From the NCBI RefSeq assembly GCF_030272615.1, contig NC_081408.1, positions 400,487,889 to 400,551,888 on the forward strand: DNA of 64,000 nt. Direction: 5' to 3'. The DNA comes from Cryptomeria japonica (taxonomy: Eukaryota; Streptophyta; Pinopsida; Cupressales; Cupressaceae). Shown here piece after piece: positions 46,891-59,490 of this stretch (its first letter is position 1; every line of letters starts with the position of its first letter). The notes beneath the pieces are model-generated. The model was not told where the DNA came from. It saw only the letters and a list, made by a program, of their open reading frames with translations, and did no database searches. The position numbers and the translations under genes are program-made.

Positions 46891-47053
46891 GTGATGTTTT
46901 GTTGTTTGAAAAATAGTAAGCCTTTTTGAAGGTGCAAACTTGAAATTTTGATTTTTCAATTGATGTAGTTGGATTTGCATGATGTTCTACTTCTCTTATA
47001 GGCTAATTTGAAATGTTTCCTAATGGGCCGTTGTTTGATTTTTGTAGGTTCGA

Positions 47054-48866
47054 TTGCCCCATGTGTTGTTTAGATGTGTATATCCACCTACGATGACATT
47101 AGTTCATCAGTTATCTGATGTTGACTGGGCACATATAATTTTTTCCAGATTGACTCATCTTCTTGAGTTGCATGATATCTGTGTGAATCATGGTATGCTC
47201 ACTGCATTAGTTGAGAGGTTCTATTCAGAGCATAACACATTTCATTTACCAGTTGGGGAGATGACGATCACTCCCGAGGAGGTATACAGGATTCTTTGTA
47301 TCCCTTTTGCTGGGGGTAAGGTAGATTATGATGCAGCAGAGCATCCTAAGCTACTAGTTGTGAGACAGGTATTTAGGGATGCAGACATTTTGACACGTTC
47401 TATTAGTTGGGACATGATGATGACTAGGTACAATGAGAACTTTCCATTGGCTTGCATCTTGGCAGGTTTCATCGGCTGCTTTCTTATGCTGGACCGAGTA
47501 CAACAGGGGTTTTTATGTGGATAGGGAAGGATGTTGGAGAGACTTGTGGACAACCCCTAGAGGTTAGGATGGGGATCATGTATATTGGCACACATGTATC
47601 GCGAGATGCATGAGATTGTATATAGGGATGGGAAGAGTATGGCTGCAAGAGTTTTGATACTACAGATATGGGCTTGGGAGCATCTCCCAGTATGCAGACC
47701 GATTGTGGATGATGCCAAAGATCCACAGCAACCTATTGTTTACCGATATTCTAGATATATTACACAGCCCCATTTGGGCAAGACCGATTATTGCAGATGG
47801 CAGCTGGATGACTTGATAGTCATGATATGGAGACCGTATAGGGGTCTAGAGCCTCGGGATGATTGGAGAGTTGTGCGCAGAGACCTCTTCATGACATGGC
47901 CTCTCATAGACAGATCACAGATAGTGGTCGAGTGGTTTGTTGTTACTCGAGAGATGAGGCAGTATGGTAGACCTCAAGGGATCTTGAAGGAGTTTACTGC
48001 ATATGTGCATTATGCAGATAAGGAGAGGCAGGGATGGGGGTCAAGGCTATCATATGCCTTAGGCATGTAGGAGCTGACTGGGTTACAGCAGCTGAGATGG
48101 GATTAACTAGATGATATTGCAGATGTGGGGGTATTGCCCCAATATAGGGATTGGTTTCAGCATCACCCTTTCCCGAGATTTACTAATCTAACAGAGCAAG
48201 CACCTCATATAGAGGAGGTTGAGGATGATGCCCTGTGCAGGCACAGGGATAGGGACAGAGGCAAGTACCAAGAGCCAAGGCTCTGAGGCAGACAAGTGGC
48301 AATCTTGGCACTAGCAGCAACAGGGTGCGACTTGGTGGTAGGCAGCAACAAAGAGGAGAGGGTGGATCCCTAGGGGTTGTTGGCATGAGACTGGGTGGAG
48401 CTAGGGTGATAGAGGGTGGTGGAGAGGAGGAGAGATTAGGTCCTAGATAGGTGAGATAGAGGAGAGATGAGTAGGGTGGAGTCAGAGGTGGAGATAGAGG
48501 TAGAGATGGAGGCAGAGAGCCTGCGAGGGAGTAGGGGGCGGATGCAGCGCGGTCTATGAGAGCACGCTTAGCAGGTTTGCAGTCACAGATGATAGTGGCA
48601 CAGACTCAGCTGGCAGAGTGAGACCATCAGCTAACAGAGATGAGGGCAGAGAGAGATGCTTTGCGGCAGGAGGTACTCCATCAGACGAGTTGAGTAGCCT
48701 ACTATGTTGCAGCGTATAGCATATCGGTTCCAGTAGCGCAGCAGGTTGTATTGTATTCTCAGTATATGGCTCGATCAGAGGGAGCTCAGGAACCTAGGTA
48801 GGATCCAGGTTAGCAAGCTCCACCTCCTCCACCACCTGACGATGAGGGAGAGGCAGAGAGATAGAT
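47054..48866 (+). pseudogene. Plant mobile domain (aminotransferase-like) ORF, antisense to gag-pol
   Basis: The frame from 47054 gives MTLVHQLSDVDWAHII, LLELHDICVNHGMLTALVERF, HLPVGEMTITPEEVYRILCIPF, LHLPVCRP-type and RYITQPHLGKTDYCRWQLDD blocks. That is the pattern of the plant mobile domain, PF10536. It is open to 48070 except for TAG at FLCG-stop-GRML and DNP-stop-RLGW. It then continues with TAG, TAA and a frameshift into a Gly/Arg-rich and helical tail ending near 48866. The sequence just before the frame (tttttgtag/gtt) resembles a 3' splice site. Such domains are known in Gypsy elements and as host MAIN/MAIL genes. The position inside this Tat element argues for element cargo. Confidence 0.75.
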
Positions 48867-48869
48867 TCT

Positions 48870-50230
48870 CTTTTTGTAGCTCTGATATTTTTTTGTAGAC
48901 ACACCCATTTTTTGTAGCCCTTACGATTCTTGCTCCGATGGGAGTTTGTATAGTTTAGTTGACATCATTTTGTACCCTGAGACTTTATCGTTATATATAT
49001 GAGACCTTGATTTGACTTCATTGTACTTGTGTCAATTGATTTATGAGACGTTTTCTTCTATATGCTTTATTCTATATGTATGCATATCTTTTCAGTATGG
49101 ATGTATGTAATGCAAATGAATATGGATGTTTTTTCTTTTCTTTTCATATGCAAATAAAATGAATGAAAATGAGTAATGATTAGTGCAATTGTTTATTTTT
49201 CTATGCAATAATATGAATGCAAATGAATGTATGAATCTATATAAAATGCTTATGTATGCAGCTAACATCTCAATACACAAGTACTCGATCAGAGAAATGA
49301 TGAAAAAGAGACCACTTAGCTTAGAAATGATGATGCTTCCAACTCTCATTCAGAACATAAAGAGATCATTGTTACCATATCGAAATCCCTCTAAATTCAC
49401 AAAATACATAATGAAATGCAAAATGAGATGCAACCTAAACCTAGTCACTGGATTTAAAATGCTTAAGTTTCATCACTGAGCATTAACAAACATAGCAGGC
49501 ATATTAGAGTTCCTTTCTTTTCATGTACAATATTAATTACCTTGTCCGCAATGACCCTTTTTTCATTCATATCCTTGGACAGATTTCGCAGGGACCCGGA
49601 TTGCATGATAAAGAAATTCCCTCAAAATAGAGAAAGAAATGATGTGAACCTCCTTATAGCATACAAATAAGCGGAGTCGAGGTATGTGTGGTGATTTCAC
49701 CTGGATGTGAAGGATTTTATCACAGACACCCAGCTGATTAGATGTTTCCAAATCATTCCTACAAGCAGAAAACAAAGAAAATATTATGCCCCCAATCCTT
49801 GCTCCTCTTATTCAAGATAGACTTCCTCAAGTTACTCAGAGGAAATAATAATCGAAAACCAATATAAAAGACAACACACAAAGAAAAATTTCATGCATAG
49901 CTCAAACTATTTAGTGATTATTTTTAGTAATGTTGTTTTGCTTGTGTACTCAGTGATAAAACTCTTCAGTAGTTAGGAGACAGGTGACTAACTCGAAATG
50001 GACGACCAGGTTTCACTGACGTAAATTTGACTTGGTTGATACTACTTAGGACATGTAATGTGCTCTGTCGATTAACCTAAGACTAGGACATTAATCAGTT
50101 TCAAGCCATGAGGGTTCCAACGAACCAGGATGTCACAAAAGTGACTAAAATAAGTACAAGCGAAAGAAAAGATGCATGAAAGCGGGAATGCCAACATTGG
50201 GTTGATAGATGGAGCGCTTGAGTACAAGAG
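48870..50230. other. Non-coding stretch between the two convergent ORFs
   Basis: It is AT-rich with no supported coding frame on either strand. It lies where the antisense ORF and the integrase end converge. Confidence 0.4.
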
Positions 50231-50400
50231 GCGCCTATTTGCCAGGTTTTCACCTGCTTGGCAGAGATTTTTTTTTTTTTACCAAGGTGCCTATTTACCA
50301 GGTTTTCACCAGGGCATTTTCTCTCTTTTTCCTTGTTTTTTTTCTTTCTTTCTCTCTTTTTTTTTCTTTTTTTTTCAGGACTATGATTTTTATGAAAAAA
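50231..50400. repeat. Two copies of a 25-bp unit and a long pyrimidine run
   Basis: gcctatttgccaggttttcacc at about 50233 and gcctatttaccaggttttcacc at about 50287 flank a run of twelve or more T. A C/T tract of about 80 bp follows to 50390. Confidence 0.7.
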
Positions 50401-50447
50401 AAAATCAGGACATTTTTTAGCTGTACAAGTTGCTGGAGCAAAGAATG

Positions 50448-51560
50448 CTAAGTGAAGAATTTCTTCAAGTGGATGGTGTTAATCAATTCATGTATTTGTT
50501 CTCCTTCCAATGTTGAGATTTGATAGGCATCAGAGTCAAAGACTGCAGTAACGATGTAGGGACCCAGCCAGTTGGGTTCAAATTTCCCTTTGTTGTCTCG
50601 AAACTGTTGATTTTTAGGATTTTCTCTCAAAACTAGGTCACCAACTTCAAATTCTCTTTGTCGAACCTTCTTGTTATATCCTCTGGACATTCTCTTTTGA
50701 TACACTTTGAGATGATCAAATGCCAATTGCCAACGTTCATTCAGCAATTTGAGCTCTTGCAAGCTAGCTATTTTGTAGTCTTCATTATTAACAAGACCTT
50801 GCAAAGAAACTCTTAGAGATGGTAGTTCCACTTCAATAGGTAATACTGCTTCAGACCCATATACCAAATAAAAAAGTGTAGCCCCAGTAGGTGTTTTGAT
50901 ACTTGTTCCTGTAAGCCCATAATACAAGATTGAGCTGCAGATGCCAATCGCTCTTAGATTTGTTCATTGTTCTGTGTAAGATAGTCAGCAGGTTTTTGTT
51001 AGATGCCTCAGCTTGTCCATTACCTTGAGGGTAATATACAAATGACCAGTGTTGTTTAATTTTAAATTTCTCACAAAGCTCGTCTAGATTTTTATTCTTG
51101 AATTGGCCTCCATTGTTAGTCACGATGGATGAAGGTATCCCATACCTATAGATGATATGGTTTAGGATAAATGGAGATACTTGTTTACTAGTCGCTTTAA
51201 TGAGCGGAACCACTTCTACCCACTTAGTGAAGTACTCAGTAGCAGTTATGATAAACTTGTGTCTGTTGGATGATGCAAGATATATCTGACCAATGAGATC
51301 AAAGGCCCATTGCTAAAAAGGCCAACGTGTGATGAAGGGTATGAGATCCCTTGCTGGAGCATGTATGATATTTCCATGTAGCTGACACTTCTCACAAGTT
51401 TTAGAAAACTTTATAGCGTCCTTCTCCATGTCTGGCCAGTAGTAGCCAGCCCTTAGTAGTTTTCAAGCTAAAGTAAGACCATTCGAATGAGATCCACAAA
51501 TACCTTCATGAACTTCCGATAATGCACATTTAGACTCTTCGATTTCTAGACACCTAAGTA
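50448..51560 (-). pseudogene. Integrase of the Tat-like element
   Basis: From high to low: zinc finger CEKCQLHGN; core RWPF-stop-QWAFDLIG; IVTNNGGQFKNKNLDELCE; and YYPQGNGQAEASNKNL. A C-terminal part in another frame contains PIEVELPSLRVSL, GDLVLRENPKN and WLGPYIVT. The frame is continuous with the RT and RNase H above down to about 50851, then shifts. Stops include TAG where Gln is expected (PF-stop-QW) and TGA before KLLRAGYYW. Confidence 0.85.
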
Positions 51561-52536
51561 ATGTACAGTCCAAACCTCACCTAAACAAATCGTTAGCAAT
51601 GATGATGTACCGTGAAGCATTTCGGGTTAGGTTCCTTTCCTCATTACAAGTAAGATTTTTTGGGATAATTTGGTCATGCAAATAAGAGTAAATAAGGTTG
51701 TAGCAAGATGAGTCATGTCTAATAATAGAACAAACTATTTGGGACTCAGGAGAATCATAGGCCAGGTAATGTAACTCTTCCACCAGAAATTTAAAGCAAA
51801 AATTAGACTCTTGTAACTCTAGTATGGATGCCAAGGTGGCCATAGCATCTGTTGCTCTATTTGCTGACCTGGGAATTTGTTGGAATGATACAAAAGTAAA
51901 ATACTTCTTGAGATCATCAACCACTATCTTATAAGGAATCAGTTTCTCATCTCGAGTCTGATATGTATCATTTATATAATTGATGATTAGCTAAAAATCT
52001 CCATAGATGTGTAGTTCAACAACCTTCCATTCGATAGCCAGCTTGATCTCGTTTACCAGAGCTTTATACTCTGCAATGTTGTTTGTACAAGGGAAAATAA
52101 TCTTATAAGCCTTCGGGATTGAATACTTTTGAGGAGTAATAAAAAGTATTCCAGCACCAGAACCATTTTGAAAGAAAGACCCATCAAAGAACATCCTCCA
52201 GGATTGTTGAGTAAGGTACATTATTGATTCATCTGGAAAATCTATATGCAGTGGTTGAGTGTCTTCAAGTGGAGCCTCAGCAAGTTGATCTGCAATCACC
52301 TGTCCCTTGATGGCTTTGTGTTCCACATATTCAATATCAAACTCTGTAACAACCATGACCCATTTTTCCAATCTTCCGATGAGTGTTGTTTTGTTGAGAA
52401 GATACTTGAGTGCATCAATCTTAGCTACTAGCTTGATGGAATGTACCAACATGTAGTGTCTCAATTTTTGTGATGCAAAGACAAATTCCAAGCATGCTTT
52501 TTCTATTATAGTATAGTTCATTTTGTAAGACACCAA
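51561..52536 (-). pseudogene. RNase H domains of the Tat-like element
   Basis: YKMNYTIIEKACLEFVFASQKLRHY belongs to the first, Gypsy-type RNase H. SWRMFFDGSFFQNGSGAGI with CTNNIAEYKALVNEIKLA and FQQIPRSANRATDAMATLAS forms a second RNase H of the kind found only in Tat-lineage Gypsy elements. The frame is continuous with RT above. TAG at YGDF-stop-LIINY and TGA at DLFR-stop-GLDC break it. Confidence 0.85.
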
Positions 52537-53738
52537 TGTTCTACTAATGTTATATATAGCTCTCTCTTTTTTATTTTCATCCTAGTATGCCAGAAGTGCC
52601 CCCAATGATGAATCAGTGGCTGATATGTATAAGATCAATGGTTTACCCTGCATTGGTGGCATCAATATTGGTGGATTGGAGAGGTACTCTTTGATCTATT
52701 GAAGGTGTTGTTCACATTCTCGATCCCAGTTGTATATTACTCATTTCCTTAATACCTTTGTGAAAGGTTGAGCTTTGTCTGCCAGCTGATAAATAAAGCA
52801 TTTGATTGATTGGAGACATCCCTGTAAACTTCTCATTTGACTGATGTTCTTTGGAGGCGGCATTTCCATTATAGCCTGGACCTTCTCAGGATCAACCTCG
52901 ATTCCCTTATTTGAAATGATGTAGCCACATAGTTTACCAGATGTTACTCCAAATGCACACTTTTATGGATTTAGCCAGAGTTTGAATTTTTCCATTCTGT
53001 CTAGTATAGGGCCTAGCTCTTGAATATGCGTGGATCTCTTCATAGTCTTCACTAAAGTGTTGTCAACATAATCTTCTATATTCTTATGCATCATATCATG
53101 AAAGATAGTAGTTGCTGCTCTTTGGTAAATTGCTCCCGCATTCTTTAGCCCAAATGGCATGACGTTCCAACAGAAGGTTCCCCATGCACAGGTGAAAGTT
53201 ATCTTTTCTTGATCCCCAGGAGCTATTTTGATCTGATTATAGCCAAAGAATCCATCCATTAATGAGTACATCTCATACCTAGCAGTCATATCAACTATCA
53301 TATCAATGTTTGGTAATGGAAAGTCATCCTTCAGACAAGCTTTATAGAGATCTCTGAAATTTGTGCAAACCCTAATAGATTTGTCTGCATTTGACATGGG
53401 TCTATGTTTGAAATCCATTCCACATAGTCTATAGCTCTGATAAATCCAACTTTTAGCAGTTTTTCTAACTCAACCTTGACTAGTAGTGCCATGTGAGGGT
53501 GCATCTTATGGAGTTTTTTCTTGACTAGTTTAACTCCTGGTGTGATAGAAAGATGGTGCATGATAAGATTAGGATCTAGGCCTAGCATATCAGAGTACGT
53601 CCATGTAAAATTAATCTTCTTTTCTAAAAGGAGATGAGTGAAATCTTTCAATTCTTCTGTTGATAATGATTGAGCTACATGAATGATGTGTGGTGTCTCT
53701 TGATTCCCAATGTTCACTAGCTGAGTTGGCTCAATCAA
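52537..53738 (-). pseudogene. Reverse transcriptase of the Tat-like element
   Basis: The segment VKLVKKKLHKMHPHMALLVK precedes a frameshift at about 53400. Then VCTNFRDLYKACLKDDFPLP, SLMDGFFGYNQIKIAPGDQEKITF, FCWNVMPFGLKNAGAIYQRAAT and IEDYVDNTLVK follow. The YVDD motif reads YVDN, so the last catalytic Asp is replaced. The stop NP-stop-KCAFGV is TAA. LQ-stop-IKEY and LAY-stop-DENK are TAG, and RK-stop-VIYNW is TGA. All fit former Gln or Arg codons. Confidence 0.88.
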
Positions 53739-53859
53739 TATAGAAGACCTCTCCTAGAAATGACTTGGCAGTATATCAAGTATCTCACCTTCAGGCACCT
53801 CAGAGAGGTTTTCACCCTTAGGTACGTCCTTCGATTTCTCTTTTTTAGATTCTAACACC

Positions 53860-55810
53860 ACCACAATGTGGTTTTTTCCATCATATTTTTATTTTTATTT
53901 TTCTAATTTTTGTGACTAAGATACTTGATATCTGTTTCAGTCATGTTCTCACTCTGTTCGTTGGTGGAAGAGTACATGCGTTCAACTGCGTTGAGGTAAT
54001 AAGCTAGCGTATAGTCATTGGAAAAAGTAGGTACATTCATGGGTTGGTCTTGTAGACTACAGTCAATTAATTCAGGATGTACCAAGGATAGATTGTGGAT
54101 AGGTTCGAGGGAGTTCACGGTATTGTCATCACAACTGCGAATCGAAAAGTCAAGTTCTAGAAGACTACCTTGCATAAATGTCTCGAGACCAGGAAGAGTC
54201 AGAACATGATTATTAAAGTGCACGTTAACATTTAGTTGACCTAATCCAATAGACCTACTTGTAGCATCGTTCTCTATGCCAAACTGGACTTCATATCGAG
54301 GTTTGATAGTAACAAGATCAGTAGACAAATTATCGCCATTTTACATCAGAGGATTCGGAGTCTGATGCTAAGTAGATATTGTCATAAATAGGACTATTTT
54401 CAGAGTCATCAAAGTCATCGGATGAAGTTTTCGAGTCTTCTTCAAGTGGTTCAGTGAATATATGTATGGTATCAACACCAACATCTTTAATGTTGCAAGT
54501 TCCTTCAAGATTTGTCTCATTTATCATTCGTATCTGACACACCTGTTGACATGATTTTGATGGTTCTGTGACTCCCTGTCGTCTACTTCATTCAGCTTCC
54601 TCTAGACTAATGACTAGTTCTGCTTTTGTAGGTTCCAACTCTTCTTGTGTAGTCCCATACCTGATTTGTTCTGTTTTATTAGAGGGGTATATAATAGATG
54701 AAAAAATTCTAGTATTCTTCCTTCCTTCAGCCCTTGTTCATAGTGTGCTTGTCTTTTTAGTCTGATTTCATGTATCTCCTTTTCTAGCTTTAAGCACATC
54801 AGCTCTTGAGTGTCATTTGTGATATCAATGGACTCTTCTAGAGTTTATGTACTAGATGTATCTAAGAGGTATTTTGGACCCTATTCATACTTGTTTGAGT
54901 TAGTTTTTGAATCATCTACTTGTTTCCTACCAGTGTATGTGACTGGAACTTTTAGGGGTGCAAAAAATTCTCTGATTCTTTCTACTTCGTCTCTCATTTC
55001 TTCTAGAACTTCAATTCCTTGTATTGTTGTAGCTGACACCATCAGAACTTGAGTACTGACTATTTCTTCTCTCTTGATTGGTAGTTCCTCTTGTTCTTTT
55101 CTACACTCTGCTTGAGTTTGTTGAGCGTCAACTTCCTATGATGTTGAAGGCGATATCATTTTCTTCCACTTAGACTTAGAAGCGTGTTTTTGGTCTGATG
55201 TCTTTTCTGGATTGTATCCCAGTCCAGCCTTATCACTTGTAGATTTTGTTTGCAACTGAATCGGTTCAATAATACCCTCTTGATGTTTTCCCAGGGGACC
55301 AGTACTTGAATATCCCATGCATTGGATTATTTTGTAGCCAGGACCATATTGGGTTGGGGAAATTTCGCAATGTCGTACTTCCTCGTTTTGACTGTCTTCC
55401 TTGAAAAGCCACTTAAGAACAGCATGCTCTTCTTTTTCATCTGCCAGGGAAGTAGAAGACTGTACAAAAATACCATCATATATGATATTCAGAGTTAAAC
55501 TATGTGTTGTCATAGCCTCTGATGGTTTGCCCAACTGCTTCGGTGATGGAGGAAGAGAGACTAATGAAAGTACTGGTTCTATCTTGTATCCATCCATGCC
55601 AGTATTTGTAATCTTCAATTTCTTTTCTAAGTCCTTCATCAGAGCTTCTGGACTTTCATTTGTAGAGGATGCCCTATTATGAGGCACAGAGGTTTCAACA
55701 CCTTTTCCCAATGCATTACAGGGGAGATTTGTATCAGTAGGGATACTGACTTCAACTTCGTTATAAGGAAATTTTAAGCATTGATGGTATGTAGATGGAA
55801 CTACCTTCAT
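53860..55810 (-). pseudogene. Long linker region between protease and RT
   Basis: Minus-strand frames hold low-complexity, charged segments ([32 protein letters not shown]-like, [11 protein letters not shown], a Glu-rich helical stretch, and SEDDFDDSEN-like acid runs). Similar G-patch-like LGYNP and GPGYKI text is common between protease and RT in Tat/Ogre elements. At least three frames are used, with stops of all kinds, so the exact path is uncertain. Confidence 0.55.
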
Positions 55811-56092
55811 TTCATGAATCCACAGCCTGCCTAGTAAGATATTGTATGACAGAGGAAGATCAAGTACCTCGAAAATGACATCTCTTTGATTGGTAATGAT
55901 ACCAGACCTTTAGAGGTCCTTTCTTCTTCATCATAGGCTTTAATTGTTATTTTCTTGGCCAGATCAATGACATTTTTCAAAAAATCCTAGTTGTGTAAGC
56001 AGACTGTAAGTACAAATATTCAACCCCGCGCCTCCATCTATCAAAACACATTTAACTCTGTGTTTATGGATCATGGATTCAATATGCAATGG
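55811..56092 (-). pseudogene. Aspartic protease of the Tat-like element
   Basis: VKCVLIDGGAGLNICTYSLL around 56000-56045 carries the active-site DGGAGLN typical of Tat proteases. [23 protein letters not shown] downstream is the conserved end of the fold. Frame changes lie between the two. Confidence 0.75.
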
Positions 56093-58260
56093 CTAGTTAT
56101 GTGGATGATTTAGGGAGTTGTAATCTTCTTCAGAGAAGGTCAAATAGTGAGGTGAAGTTAGATGATTCACCATAGACTGAAACCAATCAATGTCTAAATC
56201 TTTTGGAACTTTAATGGTGAGCAATGCTTTTTCCAGGATCTCTTTATGAGCAAAAGAGATTTTAAGCAACTCAAATATTGAGATTTGAGCATTTGTCCTC
56301 TTCAGTTGGTCAACAATTCTATATCTAGAGGATGATGATGAAGTTAGTTGTTTAAATTTATCAAATGTTGATTCTTTTTGTTTGTTTGACGAGGTTGGTA
56401 GGTTTAATGATGGTTGAGCTAAAGTTGAACAACTAGCTCCTTGGAGAGTTACTTTCTTTTGAGAATGGGTCATAGAATTTGCATGACGTTATTCATGTCA
56501 TTTATCTTTGATTATAATCACATTGCAATATTCAGGTTGGGAAGACTCAATCATGTTGGTGATGTTGTCATTGCTAGTATAAGCATAATTTACTTTGGCA
56601 CCTCCTTTTATCTTTCAGGAATCACCTTGTTCGTAAATAGGTAAGGGGTCCTTAAAATCTTTATGATCAGCATTTGTCGGGTGATTCCCATCAACAATTT
56701 TACCAACATCCATGAGATCTTGAATCTCATGCTTGAGCTTCATGCAATTGTTTGTGTTATGACCTTTATTCCGATGGTAGTCATAGTATTCGTTTTATCC
56801 TCACCATTTTGGTTTGACTTTTGGATCATATGGCCTAGAATTATCTGGTAACATTATCAAGTTGTTTGCCAATATATTTTTGAAAGCGGATTCGTATGAC
56901 TCTTCCAGAGGAGTGAATTCACGTATAGGTTTTGAAAGCCAAGGTTTCTCTTTGAACCACTCTTTTGCTTTCTTTCGAGGATTTTTTGCTGTGGTTTCAG
57001 TTGCTTTGAGTGCTTGCGTGCCACTAGCCAAGTTGAATACCATGGGCTTTGAGTTGGTTTTAACAGTGTCTACTACTCCATCATTAACAATGTTCTTGTT
57101 GTTGTCTTTGTCATACTTTCAATACTTGTTCTTCTCTTTAGAGCTAGATCCTGGTTGTGTTTCTTTCCAAGGTGATATATCTCCTTTCTTTATAAGCACA
57201 TCTTCCCTTTGGATAGCATTATCTACCATTTTGTTAAATGATTGGTGCACTTGCATTTGGATACTATATTTCAACTCAGGGATTGAATTGTTGATGAATA
57301 TATCCATTTTCTCAGAATCTGGGATAGGTCGTGAATACCTAGAGAACATCTTTCTCCAACGTTGGAGGAAAGTGACAAAAGGCTCCCCTGTTTTCTGTTT
57401 GGTATTGCAAAGTTTGATCATAGTAATAGGATGTCGAATGTTATAGGAGTATTGTTATAAAAATAGTTGGATTAGTTCTTCAAAAAAAATTATTCCCTTA
57501 GGTAGACTTGAGAACCATTCCATAGCTTGTCCTCCCAAAATCCTCGAAAAAAGGCACATGGGATACGTTTGGTTGTGTATGAACTCCATACATAAAGCAC
57601 AAAATTCTCTAATATGGTCTTGGGGATCTGAGTTACCATCATATTTGTCAAATTTTGGGATCTCAGCTCATGAAGAAAATGGAGGCATGTATATATTTTT
57701 GTGAAACGGAAATGGGCATATTGTCTCCAGAGAATATTGTTTTGGGGACTTATCCTTATTTTTTTAGTTATGTGATCTTAGTCCACAAGGCTTGTAATTT
57801 TCTGTGTACCATTATTATAGGTGATTCTTCCTTTTTAGTAATGAGAGTATGAACGTCATATCCAGTAGGAAGTTTGGCACCTTGTTTTGCTAGCTCTAGA
57901 AACTAGTCTTCTTTTTCTCTAGCCATGATAACCTTCATCATTTTTTGGAAATATTTATCTTTTTGACATCTATGAATACCTTTTTCTGGAGGTTCAGAGT
58001 CTTTAGATTCACTTGATGAGGAATCATTGTCGGTATCATGGATACTGAGGTTGTCTTCATTATTTTGTTATGTTCTAGGTATAGTGGGAGATAAAGGTTC
58101 ATCATAAACTGGTATCTCTGATGATGAAGGTTTATTAGTCAGAGGATCCTCTTCATAAAATGGATTATCTTTATATGAAAAGGGTTGTCATTTGCCTTTG
58201 GTATCTTTCTTATGAGAACTCTTGGTTTGAATAGGCATTTTTATTTATTGGTGTGACCTA
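56093..58260 (-). pseudogene. gag of the Tat-like element
   Basis: The upstream part reads QAMEWFSSLPKG and, after a stop, IRHPITMIKLCNTKQKTGEPFVTFLQRWRKM, the Retrotrans_gag pattern (PF03732). LEYYDYHRNKGHNTNNCMKLK-type sequence near 56780 is the Tat-type C-x2-H..GH..C knuckle with the first Cys lost. One frame holds from 57421 to about 56000 with stops mostly TGA and TAA at places where Arg or Gln fit, and one TAG (HN-stop-PLHI). Upstream of 57421 the frame is more broken. Confidence 0.75.
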
Positions 58261-59490
58261 AAGTTGTTTCTGATGTAGAAGTCAAGATCAAATTCAGAGC
58301 TAGTTGTTTGGTTAACGTATTGTTTGAGAGAAGCAACTAAGATTTAGTCTAGTTTCAGGAACAATTTATCCTGTATAAGACCTTTATCTAAGTTGATCCG
58401 AGAGAAGTGACTAAGATTTAGTTTGGTTTCAAGAACGATCTATCCTATGTAAGACGTTATCTAAGTAATTTAGGTTTGATAAATGGTTGATTGAACTAGC
58501 TGAAAGATAATCGACAAAATCATGCAACACAAATGGCAGAGGTACACTGTTTTGATCTGTTTATGTTCAGGATGATGGTAACCAGTATTATGCTCATTGT
58601 AGACTGTTTTAGGCAAGTTTGACTATTCTGGACTGACAAAATCAGAGATTTGTATGACAAGTTTTACAGGACCAGACAACAGATACAAAATTTCATATGA
58701 GTTGCTGCCTAGTACTATATGACAGATGGGTATGTCTGGAACGACAAATTGTTCAGTACAAAATTTTATCGTACGACACAGGATGCAAGGTAAAATGACA
58801 ATTCTCAAAACCGAACGACAGACAATCAGAGCTCACACGACACAGGATGAAGGCTCAAATGACAAACTGTTAGGATTGATAGAATATCGTATGACACATA
58901 ATATGAACCAGGATGATAAATAAGAAGACTTGTATGACTATTTTCTGGACAGAGGCAAAATTCTAGGTTTTCAATGATTGGGTATGACCAGATTTGAGAT
59001 GGACTGAGTTTTTGATTGTTGACTAACGATGAGTAGTTTAGGGGTGGATTGATTTTTTGACAGCTAAGGTATACTAGTTTGTGACACGGACAGAGTTTCA
59101 ACTAGGATAGACTAGTTTTGGACAGAGTTTTGACTAGGATAGACTAGTTTTGGATAGAGTTTCGACTTAGGATAGACTAGTTTTGACACGAACAGAGTTT
59201 TTGATCACTGAGTTTGTTTCTTGTTTTATCCAGTTTTGGTATTCCAGTTTCAGTTTTAGGAATGAAAATACATAAAACAACTAATATGAATAATAACTCC
59301 AATCACAACATGCAAACCCTACAGAATTTGGTGAGAGAAGAAAACCTTTTCTTGTAGACTTAGGTACACACCCAATAGCTAATCAGAATACGATCACTGA
59401 GTCTCACGCAATGGATTCTCAACATCGTATTAGCCAACTCCAAACGCTAATGGGGGCACCAAATGACAAGTATCTTGGGAGAGTTACTAT
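58261..59490 (-). other. Leader of the Tat-like element with motif cluster and tandem repeat
   Basis: It is non-coding. A cluster of acgaca/atgaca words lies at 58610-58930, including tcgtacgacacaggat (58769-58784). A unit of about 38 bp built on gactaggatagactagttttg recurs about four times between 59065 and 59205. The minus-strand tggtgcccccattagc at about 59445-59460 resembles a primer binding site but lies 30 bp from LTR B. Confidence 0.5.
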
